This document shows positions 17,933-27,875 of a stretch of DNA of 64,000 bases, piece by piece. Below the pieces are notes generated by a model that saw only the letters and a program-made list of their open reading frames with translations, searched no databases and was not told the DNA's origin. Source of the stretch: Helicobacter suis (lineage in GTDB: Bacteria; Campylobacterota; Campylobacteria; Campylobacterales; Helicobacteraceae); NCBI RefSeq assembly GCF_902196125.1, contig NZ_CABIKG010000003.1, forward strand, positions 1 through 64,000. The letters are read 5' to 3'. Made by a program: the position numbers and the translations under genes. Within the stretch, counting starts at the first letter, position 1; each line of letters begins with the position of its first letter.

Positions 17933-19779
17933 TCAATATGGGCTCCATTGTTTACATGCCCAGTGGGTGCAATGAGTTTAAGATGATTCACACCACCAGC
18001 TGTTAAGATCATGCCCTCAGAACATAGACCTAGCATTTTTCTAGGTTCTAAATTTAGCAAAGCACATACTTGTTTGCCTATTAGTTCCTCAGGTTTGTAG
18101 TACTTAGCAATACCGGAGAGAATTTGGCGTGTTTCTAAACCAAAATCAACCTGTAAACACAGCAATTTAGAGCTCTTAGGTACTTTTTCAGCCTTAATAA
18201 TTGTGCCCACTCTCATATCTAATTTAGAAAAATCCTCTATTTTAAGGTGCTTTTTCTCTTGTTTAATAGAAGTTTCTAGCTCTATTTTAGGAAAGAGCGC
18301 TTCTATTTTGTGTAGTGTTAATGGGGGTAATAAATAATGGCTTTGTTTAAAGGTTAAAAAACTCTGTGAATCTAGGCTAACCCCAAAGATAGCCGCTAAT
18401 TTTGTCGCACTTTCTGGCATTACCGGGTAGAGATAAAACGCGCTCTTGGCTAGAATATTGGCTATAAGAGAGAGCAAAGCCATAGTTTTTTCAGGTTGAA
18501 CTTTAACCATGTTCCATGGCTGTTCTTGTGCAATAGTGGCGTTACACGCTTCAAAAACTTTCCATAAATCTTCTAAATAGCGGTGGGGTTGCATCTCTTG
18601 CATGCTCTGATCTAAAGAATCTAGTAAATCTTGGAGTTGTTGGTAAAAAGAAGGATAATGGGCTAAAACACCCTCACTTTTTAACTCCCCACCAAAATAC
18701 TGGCTAGCCATGCCTAGCATTCTTTGTACTAAATTACCTAAAGTATTGCTCAAATCTGCATTAGATCGCCGTATTAAAGCCTGCAAGCTAAAATCCCCAT
18801 CTTGGCCTAAGGGCACTTCGCGCAATAAAAAATAGCGTAGGTTCTCTATGCCATAAGTTTTTGCTAAATCCTGCGCGTCTAGCACATTACCAATACTCTT
18901 ACTCATCTTCACCCCCTCAATTGTCCACCAGCCATGCACACAAAGCCGCTCAAATAAAGGGAGTTCTAAGCTCATTAAAAACGCCACCCAATAAATCGCA
19001 TGGAAGCGCAAAATATCCTTACCCACAACATGGATTGTGTGTTTAAAACACTCTAAATTAGCCCCCTTGCCATAGCCTAAAGCACTCACATAATTAAGCA
19101 GCGCATCTAGCCACACATAAATAACATGCTTACTTTCTTTTAAACTACTAGGCAAAGCAATCCCCCACTCAAAACTGGTGCGGGTAATGGAGAGATCATA
19201 AAGCCCTTGTTCAATAAAGCGCAACACTTCATTGCGCCTAAAGAGAGGATAAATAGCCCTAGGGTGGGTGTGATAAAAATCTAGCAAACGATTCTGATAA
19301 TTACTGAGTCTAAAAAAATAACTCTCTTCTTCTACTAAAGTGCTTTCACGGTTACAATCAGGGCAATGGGTGGTGGTTACAAAACTCTCACAACTCACAC
19401 AATAAGACCCTTGATAAATTCCCTTATAAATATCCCCCTTTTGATACATTAACTCAAATGCCTTTTGTACGGCCTCTTTATGCTGGCTATCTGTAGTACG
19501 CACAAAGTGGTTATAATCAATCTTAAAATAATCCCATTGATCCTTAAAAAGACGGCTAATATTAGAGGCGTATTCAAGGGGGCTTAAATTGTGCTTTAAA
19601 GCACTCTGTGCGATCTTTTGGCCATGCTCATCTGTACCGGTGAGTAGAAAAACTTCCTCTCCTTGCAAGGCATAGTATTTTTTAAGCATGTCGGCAATAA
19701 AGGTTGTATAGGCATGCCCTAAATGGGGCTTATCATTGACATAATAAATAGGGGTGGAGATCAATCTTAGATTTTGCAT
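17929..19779 (-). CDS. metG: Methionyl-tRNA synthetase
   Basis: A class I synthetase of about 616 residues. The HIGH motif is HLGHAYTTF, the zinc knuckle is CVSCESF plus CPDCNRES, and the catalytic loop is KMSKSIGN. The C-terminal tRNA-binding OB-fold domain (FSKLDMRVGTIIKAEKVP) is present, so the enzyme should dimerise. I chose ATG 19779, with AAAGGTG 7 bases upstream, over the longer frame to 19827. It leads an operon with the HP0418-like gene, cmoB, the thioesterase-like gene and cgt, and is divergent from cfa. Confidence 0.93.
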   Translation of the reverse strand: MQNLRLISTPIYYVNDKPHLGHAYTTFIADMLKKYYALQGEEVFLLTGTDEHGQKIAQSALKHNLSPLEYASNISRLFKDQWDYFKIDYNHFVRTTDSQHKEAVQKAFELMYQKGDIYKGIYQGSYCVSCESFVTTTHCPDCNRESTLVEEESYFFRLSNYQNRLLDFYHTHPRAIYPLFRRNEVLRFIEQGLYDLSITRTSFEWGIALPSSLKESKHVIYVWLDALLNYVSALGYGKGANLECFKHTIHVVGKDILRFHAIYWVAFLMSLELPLFERLCVHGWWTIEGVKMSKSIGNVLDAQDLAKTYGIENLRYFLLREVPLGQDGDFSLQALIRRSNADLSNTLGNLVQRMLGMASQYFGGELKSEGVLAHYPSFYQQLQDLLDSLDQSMQEMQPHRYLEDLWKVFEACNATIAQEQPWNMVKVQPEKTMALLSLIANILAKSAFYLYPVMPESATKLAAIFGVSLDSQSFLTFKQSHYLLPPLTLHKIEALFPKIELETSIKQEKKHLKIEDFSKLDMRVGTIIKAEKVPKSSKLLCLQVDFGLETRQILSGIAKYYKPEELIGKQVCALLNLEPRKMLGLCSEGMILTAGGVNHLKLIAPTGHVNNGAHIE

Positions 19780-19841
19780 GAATAACACCTTTTTAAGCCT
19801 AAAGGGCTTATGATAGCACAAAACCATAAACTAGGGCGTAC

Positions 19842-21008
19842 ATGCTATCTAAGATGTTTCTAAAGTCCATGTTTAAAAAGTGGAAAAATGGGGATTATCG
19901 GGTAGTTTTCTGGGATAAAGAGGTGTATCAAAACGGTACAAAGACACCGCAAGTTACAATTAATATCAAACGGCCATTTAAGATGAGTGATATTAAAAAG
20001 GACATGTCTTTAACCGTTGCAGAGGCCTATATGGACGGTCTAATTGAAATTGAGGGCTCAATGGATGAGCTAATGCGGGTTTTGTATTTACAAACTAATT
20101 ACACACACCTACACAAACATGATAACGCCATGCCAGTACAACAAACAAATAAAGAGAGTTCTAATATCAAGAGCCATTATGATTTGGGCAATGATTTTTA
20201 TGCTTTATGGTTAGATGAAACTCTAAGTTATTCTTGTGCCTACTTTAAAAAAGAAGAGGATAGCTTGCAGCAAGCACAAATCCAAAAGCTTGATCACACC
20301 CTTAAAAAACTAGACCTTAAACAGGGTGAAAAACTTTTAGATGTGGGTTGTGGCTGGGGTTATCTTTCTATTAGAGCGGCTCAAGAATACAATGTTGAGG
20401 TCATGGGCATTACAATCTCTAATGAACAATTTAAGGCCGCTAGTAAGCGGGTTAAGGACATGGGATTAGAGGATCGAGTTAGCATTAAACTTTTAAACTA
20501 CCAAGATTTAGATGGCATGCGTTACCGGTTTGATAAAGTCGTGAGTGTGGGCATGTTTGAACATGTGGGTAAGGATAATTTGCCTTTTTATTTTAAGAAA
20601 ATCAAGGAAGTTTTAAAAGTAGGGGGCATGTTTTTACTGCACTCTATTTTATGTTGTTTTGAGGGCACTACAAATAGCTGGATTGATAAATACATTTTTC
20701 CGGGAGGGTATTTGCCCTCTTTACGGGAGGTGATTTCTGTTGTGAGTGAAAGCGATTTTCACTTAGTTTTAGCCGAAAGTTTGCGCCTGCACTATGCTAA
20801 GACCCTAGATATTTGGTATCAAAACTTTTTAAACCAACAAGAAAAGATCACTAAAATGTATGATGCCCGTTTTGTGCGCATGTGGTCGCTTTATTTAAGA
20901 AGTTGTGCCTCTGCCTTTAGGGTGGGTAGTGTGGATTTGTACCAACTTTTATTAACTAATAGCGTGGATAACACCATTCCATTAACCCATGCCTATATTT
21001 ATAGTTGA
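19842..21008 (+). CDS. cfa: Cyclopropane-fatty-acyl-phospholipid synthase
   Basis: A 388-residue SAM-dependent enzyme that adds a methylene bridge to unsaturated membrane acyl chains, a change tied to acid tolerance. The family block SHYDLGNDFYALWLDETLSY is followed by the SAM site LLDVGCGWGYLSIRAA and VSVGMFEHVGKDN, and by FPGGYLPSL. AGGG lies 8 bases before the ATG. It is divergent from metG with a 62-base intergenic region, as in H. pylori HP0416/HP0417. Confidence 0.93.
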   Translation: MLSKMFLKSMFKKWKNGDYRVVFWDKEVYQNGTKTPQVTINIKRPFKMSDIKKDMSLTVAEAYMDGLIEIEGSMDELMRVLYLQTNYTHLHKHDNAMPVQQTNKESSNIKSHYDLGNDFYALWLDETLSYSCAYFKKEEDSLQQAQIQKLDHTLKKLDLKQGEKLLDVGCGWGYLSIRAAQEYNVEVMGITISNEQFKAASKRVKDMGLEDRVSIKLLNYQDLDGMRYRFDKVVSVGMFEHVGKDNLPFYFKKIKEVLKVGGMFLLHSILCCFEGTTNSWIDKYIFPGGYLPSLREVISVVSESDFHLVLAESLRLHYAKTLDIWYQNFLNQQEKITKMYDARFVRMWSLYLRSCASAFRVGSVDLYQLLLTNSVDNTIPLTHAYIYS

Positions 21009-21140
21009 ACACGGTGTAATTAAAGTTAAGGGATAGGATCAAGTAAAGTGCAACCTACCAGCTCTCTTGTTAAAAGATGTGGTGGAGTGGGGCTTACTAG
21101 TTGAAATAACGATGTATATTAAAGATAAAAGGAGTAAAAG

Positions 21141-21507
21141 ATGGCCCGTGAAATTGTGTGTGTAAAAAATCGTGCGGGACTTGTTAAGAAGTGCAAAATT
21201 GGCTTTAGCTGGACGACCCTCTTTTTTAGTCTGTTCGTGATACGCAAAGATTAGAAATGGTTTTGTATTTTTGGGAGTGTGTGGGGTTGTGCTGAATGGT
21301 TTTTGCTTTCTCTCTGCTTTACATTCAGGTACAGATAATGCCATGATCATTATATCTATCGTTGCCGGAGTCCTTGGTGCTATATTTTTCGTTACCATGG
21401 CTTTTCTTTACAATAAAATCTACATTAAGGGTTTTTTAGATAAAGGCTATATGCCCTTAGAAGAAGCCGATAGACAGATTTTAAACCGGTATGGTTTTAA
21501 TCTTTAG
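21141..21507 (+). pseudogene. Small membrane protein, frameshifted
   Basis: AAAGGAG precedes ATG 21141, which opens a 37-codon frame (GFSWTTLFFSLFVIRKD) stopped at 21252. One base over, the frame continues as RNGFVFLGVCGVVLNGFCFL through two membrane helices to NKIYIKGFLDKGYMPLEEAD and a stop at 21507. Joined, these make a protein of about 120 residues of a small membrane family. A related C-terminal remnant lies at 34644-34745. The single frameshift near 21250 could be real decay or a sequencing error. Confidence 0.65.
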
Positions 21508-21737
21508 TCTTACAAATTTAGGATTTTTGGACAAGAGGCAAGGCTATTGTTGTTTTTCTTATTATCCTTTGTATCTCTTGGATATTTGATAAGTTAAAAA
21601 AGCAGTCCAAGAGAGTAATAAACTCTAAATGTAGCGCTTTTGCCACTTTTAGTTAAAGATTAAAGTACCAAATGCCAAAGACTTTGGGCTTTTGGTTTAA
21701 CTTTGATCACCCCATGCTCCAAAAAATCCAAAAATAA

Positions 21738-22943
21738 TTATAGGCAATGGTACTTATACTTAGAAACCACTTGCACTGTATCCTGAGCAATGGCTAATTC
21801 CTCATTAGTGGGTACGCGTAAAATTGGGAGCTTATGCGCCTGACTTAAAAGCGCAATGCCCGGTCTAGGATTAGCATTAATCTCTTGATCTAAAAAAAAA
21901 CCAAAGTTTTCTAGCCCTGCGCACACTAAAGCCCGTAGTCTTGCGCAATTTTCCCCCACCCCTGCGGTAAAAATTAACGCATCAAGCCGCCCTAAAGCAA
22001 AGGCATAAGCCCCGATATATTTTTTAATGCGGTAGGCATACATTTCAAAGGCTAGTTTAGCTTGCTCATCTCCGGCCTCAATGCGCGCATCAATAGATCG
22101 CATATCATTATCCCCACAAATCCCCTTAAGCCCACTTTGTTTATTTAACATGCTAATTACTTCTTTAAGGCTTTTTTGGCTCACCTGCGCGATGTATTCT
22201 ACTAAAGCTGGATCTAAATCCCCTGAGCGCGTGCCCATCACCAAGCCCTCTAGCGGGGTTAATCCCATAGAAGTATCCACGCTTTTTCCCTCTTTAATCG
22301 CGCACACACTCGCACCATTGCCCAAGTGCAAAGAAATCGCGTTAAACTCTGAGTAAGGAATGTGTAAAAACCTAGCCGCTTCTTTAGCCACAAAATGATG
22401 AGAAGTCCCATGGAAACCATAGCGACGAATACGGTGCTGCTCATAAAGAGAGTAGGGTAAGGCGTATAAATAGGCGTGTTTAGGCATGCTCTGGTGAAAG
22501 GCGGTATCAAACACTGCTACTTGGGGCAAATTAGGTACTTGTTCTTGCAAGGCTTTAATCCCGGCTAGATGTGCTGGGTTGTGCAAGGGTGCTAGGGGGC
22601 AAAGTTTTTCTAAATGCTGCATAACTTCAGGGGTGATTAGCGTAGGTTCTATAAATAAATCCCCTCCCTGTACAACCCGGTGCCCTACCCCATCTACATA
22701 GGCTAAACTACGCAAAACCCCCATGCTTTGCAATCTATCCTGCATTTGCAATAAGCCCTCAGCGTGGTTACTAATGTGTAAGCCCTCTGTTTTATGGGTA
22801 TGCCCACTAGTACTAATGCTAATATGGCTTTGCTTTTCTCCAATCTGCTCAACAATGCCCTTAGCAAGTACCATGTGTTTTTCCATATTAAGAAGTTGGA
22901 ACTTGATAGAAGAACTCCCGACATTAAGTACAAGAATACGCAT
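21738..22943 (-). CDS. ackA: Acetate kinase
   Basis: A protein of about 401 residues that interconverts acetyl phosphate and acetate, generating ATP. It starts MRILVLNVGSSSIKFQLL and contains VAVFDTAFHQSMP, RRYGFHGTSHH, LHLGNGASVCAI, MGTRSGDLDP and VFTAGVGENCA-like (IFTAGVGENCARLR), all acetokinase family blocks. The ATG overlaps the pta stop by one base (TAATG), so the pair is coupled. The longer frame to 23006 lies inside pta and is not needed. Confidence 0.94.
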   Translation of the reverse strand: MRILVLNVGSSSIKFQLLNMEKHMVLAKGIVEQIGEKQSHISISTSGHTHKTEGLHISNHAEGLLQMQDRLQSMGVLRSLAYVDGVGHRVVQGGDLFIEPTLITPEVMQHLEKLCPLAPLHNPAHLAGIKALQEQVPNLPQVAVFDTAFHQSMPKHAYLYALPYSLYEQHRIRRYGFHGTSHHFVAKEAARFLHIPYSEFNAISLHLGNGASVCAIKEGKSVDTSMGLTPLEGLVMGTRSGDLDPALVEYIAQVSQKSLKEVISMLNKQSGLKGICGDNDMRSIDARIEAGDEQAKLAFEMYAYRIKKYIGAYAFALGRLDALIFTAGVGENCARLRALVCAGLENFGFFLDQEINANPRPGIALLSQAHKLPILRVPTNEELAIAQDTVQVVSKYKYHCL

Positions 22944-24436
22944 TAATTCCCCTGTGCCTGAATAGCTGTCATGATAATTGTGTTGATCACATCTTCTACT
23001 AAACAACCCCGACTCAAATCATTAACCGGTTTTTTAAGCCCCTGTAAAACCGGTCCAATGGCTAAAGTTTGGGCACATCTCTGCACGGCTTTATAGGCGA
23101 TATTACCCGCATCTAGATCCGGGAAAATAAGTACATTGGCTTGCCCGGCAACTAAACTCCCCGGCATTTTTCTAGCACCCACAGCAGGAACGACGCTAGC
23201 ATCAAATTGTAGGGGGCCATCGATGGCTAAATCTGGATTATTCTTTTTAGCTATTTGCAGGGCTTGGGCTACTTTATCCACATCTGCGCCTTTGCCTGAA
23301 GTGCCACTAGAATAAGAAAGCAAGGCCACTTTAGGTTCAAAGCCAAAATTTTTAGCCGTTTTAGCCGAAGTGATAGCAATTTGGGCTAACTCCTCACTAT
23401 TAGGGTTAGGGTTGATCGCACAATCCCCAAAAATATAGACTTTTGTATGCAAACACATGAAAAACACGCTAGAGACAAGGCTATTACCCGGGGCTAACTT
23501 GATAATTTGTAGGGCTGGGCGCACGGTATCAGCTGTGGTGTGGGTGGCTCCAGATACCATGCCATCGGCATAACCCATGTGTACAAGAAGTGTCCCAAAA
23601 TAAGTAGGGGTTTTGACTAAATCCTTTGCCTGCTCTAGGCTAAGACCTTTAGCGCGGCGCAGAGCAAAGAGAGTTTGGGCAAATTCCTCTAAATACTCTG
23701 AATTGTTAGGATCAATAATAGGGGTCTCTTTAAGATCAAGGTTTAATTTTTGAGCCTGCTCATCAACCCGTTTCTTTTCCCCTAATAAAATTAACTTAGC
23801 TGCTTGCATTTGTAAAATGGCATGGGCGGCTTTAAGAATGCGTACATCGCCGCTTTCAGGAAGTACAATCGTTTTTAAGTTTTCTTTAGCGCGCTTTAAA
23901 ATTTGGTGTTGGAAGGCCAAAGGGCTTAAACAGGTTGTATGGATAGTTTCTAAACTTTTAAGAATTAATTGCTCTTGAGGGTTGTTAAGATCAACAACAC
24001 AGGGTTCTGTGATAGGTGTATCTAAAGACTTTTGTATCAGAGCTAAAGGGTTAGTTAACCCAGCGCGCTTCCAGCTAGTATTGCTTAGTTTAATTTCAGA
24101 GGCAGTAGCATCGCTAAAAACATGCACAATAGCTAAGTTTAAATGTCTAGCTAGGCTGATATAAATTTGGCTATCTAAGTGTACCAGAAAATTAAAACAA
24201 CTCCCTAGTACCAAGACATAATCATGTTGTCTAACTAAGGGAGTATATGCCTCTAATATTTGAGAAAAAACCCCCTCATCATTATTAGAAAGTCTCTCTA
24301 AAACCTCTTGATCGCACCCATTCATGGGCGTAAATAGCGCCACGCTTTTATGGTGTTGTTTTAAGAAAACCTCTAAAAAACTAACTCCCTTTTCTTCTAA
24401 ATCCAAACGCGCACATATTAAAATTCCCTGACCCAT
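22943..24436 (-). CDS. pta: Phosphate acetyltransferase
   Basis: A protein of about 497 residues converting acetyl-CoA and phosphate to acetyl phosphate. It has an N-terminal P-loop-like DRTGG-type domain and a C-terminal catalytic domain with VLPESGDVRILKAA, MVSGATHTTADTVRPALQII, PKVALLSYSSGTSGKGADV and GPLQFDASVVPAVGARKMPG. The frame is intact, whereas H. pylori 26695 has this gene split, as I recall. ATG 24436 follows AAAGGAAG. Its upstream region abuts the first long direct repeat. Confidence 0.92.
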   Translation of the reverse strand: MGQGILICARLDLEEKGVSFLEVFLKQHHKSVALFTPMNGCDQEVLERLSNNDEGVFSQILEAYTPLVRQHDYVLVLGSCFNFLVHLDSQIYISLARHLNLAIVHVFSDATASEIKLSNTSWKRAGLTNPLALIQKSLDTPITEPCVVDLNNPQEQLILKSLETIHTTCLSPLAFQHQILKRAKENLKTIVLPESGDVRILKAAHAILQMQAAKLILLGEKKRVDEQAQKLNLDLKETPIIDPNNSEYLEEFAQTLFALRRAKGLSLEQAKDLVKTPTYFGTLLVHMGYADGMVSGATHTTADTVRPALQIIKLAPGNSLVSSVFFMCLHTKVYIFGDCAINPNPNSEELAQIAITSAKTAKNFGFEPKVALLSYSSGTSGKGADVDKVAQALQIAKKNNPDLAIDGPLQFDASVVPAVGARKMPGSLVAGQANVLIFPDLDAGNIAYKAVQRCAQTLAIGPVLQGLKKPVNDLSRGCLVEDVINTIIMTAIQAQGN

Positions 24437-24493
24437 GCATCTTCCTTTTACAATAAGTACTATTATAACCCGCAGAAGTGAAGTGCCCAAATG

Positions 24494-24748
24494 CTAAAAA
24501 CATTTGGGCTTGCTATCTGTGTTGCCCATAGGGAGAGTTTCTCACTCTATATCCCTATAGTAGGGATTTTACAGAGTTTAAGCTACCAACGCATTCGCTT
24601 GCAGGTCTCATTCATCTATCTCCAAAGGCGTAACTTTTTAGCACTCCCTGCGCTAGATACAGATGTATACGGGTATTGTATCATAAAGTGGTGAAAATGG
24701 TAGCATTCATTCCACCCGCTAAAGATAAGTGGGATTTCTGCCAAAAAT
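24494..24748 (-). repeat. Long direct repeat, copy 1 (structured, promoter-bearing)
   Basis: These 255 bases recur almost unchanged at 28837-29089 in the same orientation, flanking the restriction-modification genes. On the minus strand it has TTTRTGRTACAATACCCGC-like promoter sequence and then foldable RNA: AGCGC/GTGCT, CATCTA/TAGATG, ATCCCTA/TAGGGAT and a long ATAGGGA...TCCCTAT stem. It contains no credible ORF. The layout (left stem, promoter, structured region, right-end stem) parallels the IS605-like mini-elements at 31.1 and 33.6 kb, so it may be a larger member of that group. Confidence 0.75.
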
Positions 24749-24852
24749 TATTAAAACGCAAAGTTAAGAGAGTTGTGGTTGGATTTTAACACAATTAAGA
24801 AGTGTAATACAATCAAGTATGCTACAATCAAGGTAAAAAGATAGCTCCAAAC

Positions 24853-26802
24853 ATGATAACAAAAAAACCAAATGCCCCTATTAACCTTGGCGATACCAGT
24901 TTTAGGCGCAAAGAGATCGTTGGCGATTATAAAACCCTGCTTCAGGGACTATGTGATTTACACCTAGAGTGGGATATACACAACGGGTCGCAAGAAATAT
25001 TTTACCGCTATGTGTTAGAAAGTGGTCTTATTAAACCGCCAGATAAGGATATTAGCCATGCAGAACAAGCCAAGCGGGCAAGAACCTACAGCAATGCGCT
25101 CGTTAAAATAGGCTTTATAGACTATAAGCGGGCATTAACTCCAGCAGGTTTAGCCTTTTTACACAATGAAATTAAATTAGATTTCTTAGAATCCTTGCTA
25201 GGCTTAAAACAAGATAATGTCGCTTTTTTACGGCAACTTTTCAAGCTAGAGGTTTATCAAAATGGGAGCATTATTTATCTTTACCGCATAGCTCTTGTAC
25301 TTCTGCTTAGATTTCACAAAATCCCGCTAGATCACTTCTGCAAGATTTTATTAAGTTTAGAGCCCAAGCAACATACAGGGATGCTAACAAGTATCTTTGA
25401 TGGCTACCAAAAAGTTATAGAGAATAAGCAAGACATCTATGCCTTTATCAAACAACTCCACATAAAAAGCAAAGAGATACATTTTACAAATGAAAAGATG
25501 CAAATAGAAAAATTTAATACCTACTTTAAAAACCGCAAAAGTCAAGATTCAATAGCCCTTTATTGGCAATTTTACCAAGCTTGCCTAGACTTTTATAACG
25601 CCAAAACCCCCACAAACCTAGAAAACTTATACACAATCGGTTCTAATCAAGTTGTTATCAAAGCTTTTGGTTTTGGCAAACCTCTGTTTGTAGAATCGCT
25701 TGTAAGTGGAAAAGATAATGTTTTATTTGGTGCGCCCAACTTAGAAGAGTTTAACCGCCAATTCTACGAAAGATATTGCGACTCAAAACATCACGACCAA
25801 GTGCAAGAATATAGCGATGTGCTCATACGCATTTTTAGAGTTTCAGGGCTCATTAGTTTTAATAATAGTCTAGTTAGTCTAAAACAAAGAGAAGTGATTC
25901 AAGAAATCTTTAGTTCTGAAAGTAAAATCATCTTAGATACGCAATTCTCACCCCCTACAAACGCCCTTAGCCTTTATCAAGACCTTTCCCTAGTACAAAT
26001 CCTAAACCTAGAACAAAATGCCCTAGAGAGCCTTAAGAAGCGTATTAGAGCTAAGTGCCAAATCCCCTCTAAAGTCTCTACACAAGATTTTTTTAAAAAC
26101 CAATATGAGCGCCAATTTGAAGCCAAAATAGAGAGTCGCTACACAGATAGCCAGCTTTGCGCTCTTTTAGGAATGTTTGGCCACAAAAGCCAATATAAAA
26201 AGATCCAAGAGATTATCACAGATAACGCTAGCGTACCAACTATCTTTGAATACATCGTTGCTCTTGTGTGGCATAGAATCAGTGGTAAGGACTTTAATTT
26301 GCAAGATAGCATGAAATTGAGCCTAGATGCCGATGGCTTGCCCCTATTACATGCCCCGGGTGGAGATGGCGATATTGTTGCACACCACGCTACTTTTGAT
26401 ACCATGCTAGAGGTTACTCTTATGGATAAGAACGCCCAAAAGCGGGGGGAGTTAGAGCCTGTTATCAGGCATGGCGCAAATTTAAGTGCCCAAAACAACC
26501 AACAAGGGCGTAAGTCTTATGTTTTTTTCATAGCCGATACTTTAGATGTTAATGTCATCAATCTTTTTAGGGCCAGCGCCTATACGCAACTCCAACACAC
26601 CCGTCAAAAAATCAGCACAAATGGGGTTAAAATCTTTGCTTTAAATACCAAGCAACTTGGCTATCTCTTAGAAAAAAAGCCCGACTACAAAGCATTAATT
26701 GCTACCATTTTTAAAGACTACAGCTATAACAACCCTAAACCCATAACTTACCAGTGGCATAAAGAAGTTTGGCAGGCTGTAAAAGCCCTATGTGTGCCAT
26801 GA
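24853..26802 (+). CDS. Type II restriction endonuclease, AlwI family
   Basis: A 649-residue endonuclease of the AlwI type. The N-terminal block INLGDTSFRRKEIVGDYKTL and the catalytic-region block HAPGGDGDIVAHHATFDTML followed by EVTL (about residues 505-525) fit this family, whose members cut beside asymmetric sites. The exact site cannot be read. It overlaps the first methyltransferase (ATGA at 26799-26802) and is followed by a second. The whole unit sits between two 255-bp direct repeats, which suggests acquisition as a mobile block. Confidence 0.8.
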   Translation: MITKKPNAPINLGDTSFRRKEIVGDYKTLLQGLCDLHLEWDIHNGSQEIFYRYVLESGLIKPPDKDISHAEQAKRARTYSNALVKIGFIDYKRALTPAGLAFLHNEIKLDFLESLLGLKQDNVAFLRQLFKLEVYQNGSIIYLYRIALVLLLRFHKIPLDHFCKILLSLEPKQHTGMLTSIFDGYQKVIENKQDIYAFIKQLHIKSKEIHFTNEKMQIEKFNTYFKNRKSQDSIALYWQFYQACLDFYNAKTPTNLENLYTIGSNQVVIKAFGFGKPLFVESLVSGKDNVLFGAPNLEEFNRQFYERYCDSKHHDQVQEYSDVLIRIFRVSGLISFNNSLVSLKQREVIQEIFSSESKIILDTQFSPPTNALSLYQDLSLVQILNLEQNALESLKKRIRAKCQIPSKVSTQDFFKNQYERQFEAKIESRYTDSQLCALLGMFGHKSQYKKIQEIITDNASVPTIFEYIVALVWHRISGKDFNLQDSMKLSLDADGLPLLHAPGGDGDIVAHHATFDTMLEVTLMDKNAQKRGELEPVIRHGANLSAQNNQQGRKSYVFFIADTLDVNVINLFRASAYTQLQHTRQKISTNGVKIFALNTKQLGYLLEKKPDYKALIATIFKDYSYNNPKPITYQWHKEVWQAVKALCVP

Positions 26803-27875
26803 AAACCTTTAGCATATCTAATCGCCGTTATTTGGGTGGCAAGGCGCACATGCTAGACTTGATAGAGCAGGTCGTGCGCACACATACACATGGGTGCAAG
26901 AGTTTTGCTGATCTCTTTGCAGGTACGGGTGTTGTTGCCCATCATTTCAACCCAAGCTTTGATATTGTGGTTAATGATATTTTAGCGTGCAATCACTACG
27001 CTTATCTGTGCTTTTTCTCGCATATGCCCTATGATAGAGGCTTGATTTTGCGCCTACTCACACACTACAACCAGATCACAGATTTAGCCGACAACTACTA
27101 CAGCCAAACCTTTGCCAACACCTACCTAAGCGTTGCAAATCTTAAGAAAGTAGGCTTTATTCGCGATGATCTAGATCAAAAATTTAAAGAAAAAGAAATT
27201 AATGAGCGGGAGCACTCTATTTTACTAACCTCTCTTATTTATGCCATCGATCGGATTGCTAACACCGTGGGGCATTACGATGCCTACCGCAAAAATGGGG
27301 CGCTAGAAATGTCCTTAGAGTTGCGGATACCAACCATTGTTAATACCCATAATACCCATAATCAAATTTTTAACATGGACGCCAATGTACTTGCTAAGCA
27401 TTTACAAGCCGACATTGTCTATTTAGACCCCCCCTACAACTCGCGCCAATATGCCAACGCTTACCACTTTTTAGAGAACATTGCTCGCAACACCAAACCC
27501 CCCGTCTTTGGAAGTGCGGGCAAAATGGATTTAAGTACCCTAAGGAGCCAGTATTGCCTAAAAGATGCCAAAGAGCACTTTAAAGAAATCATAGACACAC
27601 TCAAAGCCCGCTATATTCTCTTTTCTTACAACAATACCAATAGCGCCAATCCCCGCTCCAACACCAAAATTAGCGATACTGACATTTTAGAGGTTTTGGG
27701 GCAAAAGGGCGTGGTATCTGTCTTTAGTAAGGATTGTACCCCCTTTAGTGCGGGTAAATCTGTAATTACTAACCACCAAGAACGGCTGTTTTTATGCGCT
27801 GTTTATCCCCATAAACTTAGGCATAGTTTAAGAAATCCACAGACTAAGATAAAGCTTGATTCAATCTCCTCTTAA
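26799..27875 (+). CDS. Adenine-specific DNA methyltransferase (D12 class)
   Basis: An N6-adenine methyltransferase of about 358 residues: SAM motif FADLFAGTGVVAHHF and catalytic DPPYNSRQY (about residue 209-217), in the alpha order typical of D12/Dam-like enzymes. It starts RRYLGGKAHMLDLI after the overlap with the endonuclease stop; upstream in-frame starts inside the endonuclease gene are possible but unnecessary. With the next methyltransferase it probably protects the two strands of an asymmetric site. Confidence 0.82.
   Translation: MKTFSISNRRYLGGKAHMLDLIEQVVRTHTHGCKSFADLFAGTGVVAHHFNPSFDIVVNDILACNHYAYLCFFSHMPYDRGLILRLLTHYNQITDLADNYYSQTFANTYLSVANLKKVGFIRDDLDQKFKEKEINEREHSILLTSLIYAIDRIANTVGHYDAYRKNGALEMSLELRIPTIVNTHNTHNQIFNMDANVLAKHLQADIVYLDPPYNSRQYANAYHFLENIARNTKPPVFGSAGKMDLSTLRSQYCLKDAKEHFKEIIDTLKARYILFSYNNTNSANPRSNTKISDTDILEVLGQKGVVSVFSKDCTPFSAGKSVITNHQERLFLCAVYPHKLRHSLRNPQTKIKLDSISS

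Noticed and set aside
21889-21901. A9 run within ackA as a phase-variation tract
   Set aside because: It encodes Phe-Phe-Leu in a housekeeping enzyme; length 9 A/T alone is weak evidence of switching.
24491-24694. 67-codon frame in long repeat copy 1
   Set aside because: It is broken in copy 2 and runs antisense to the structured region; repeat conservation does not follow codons.
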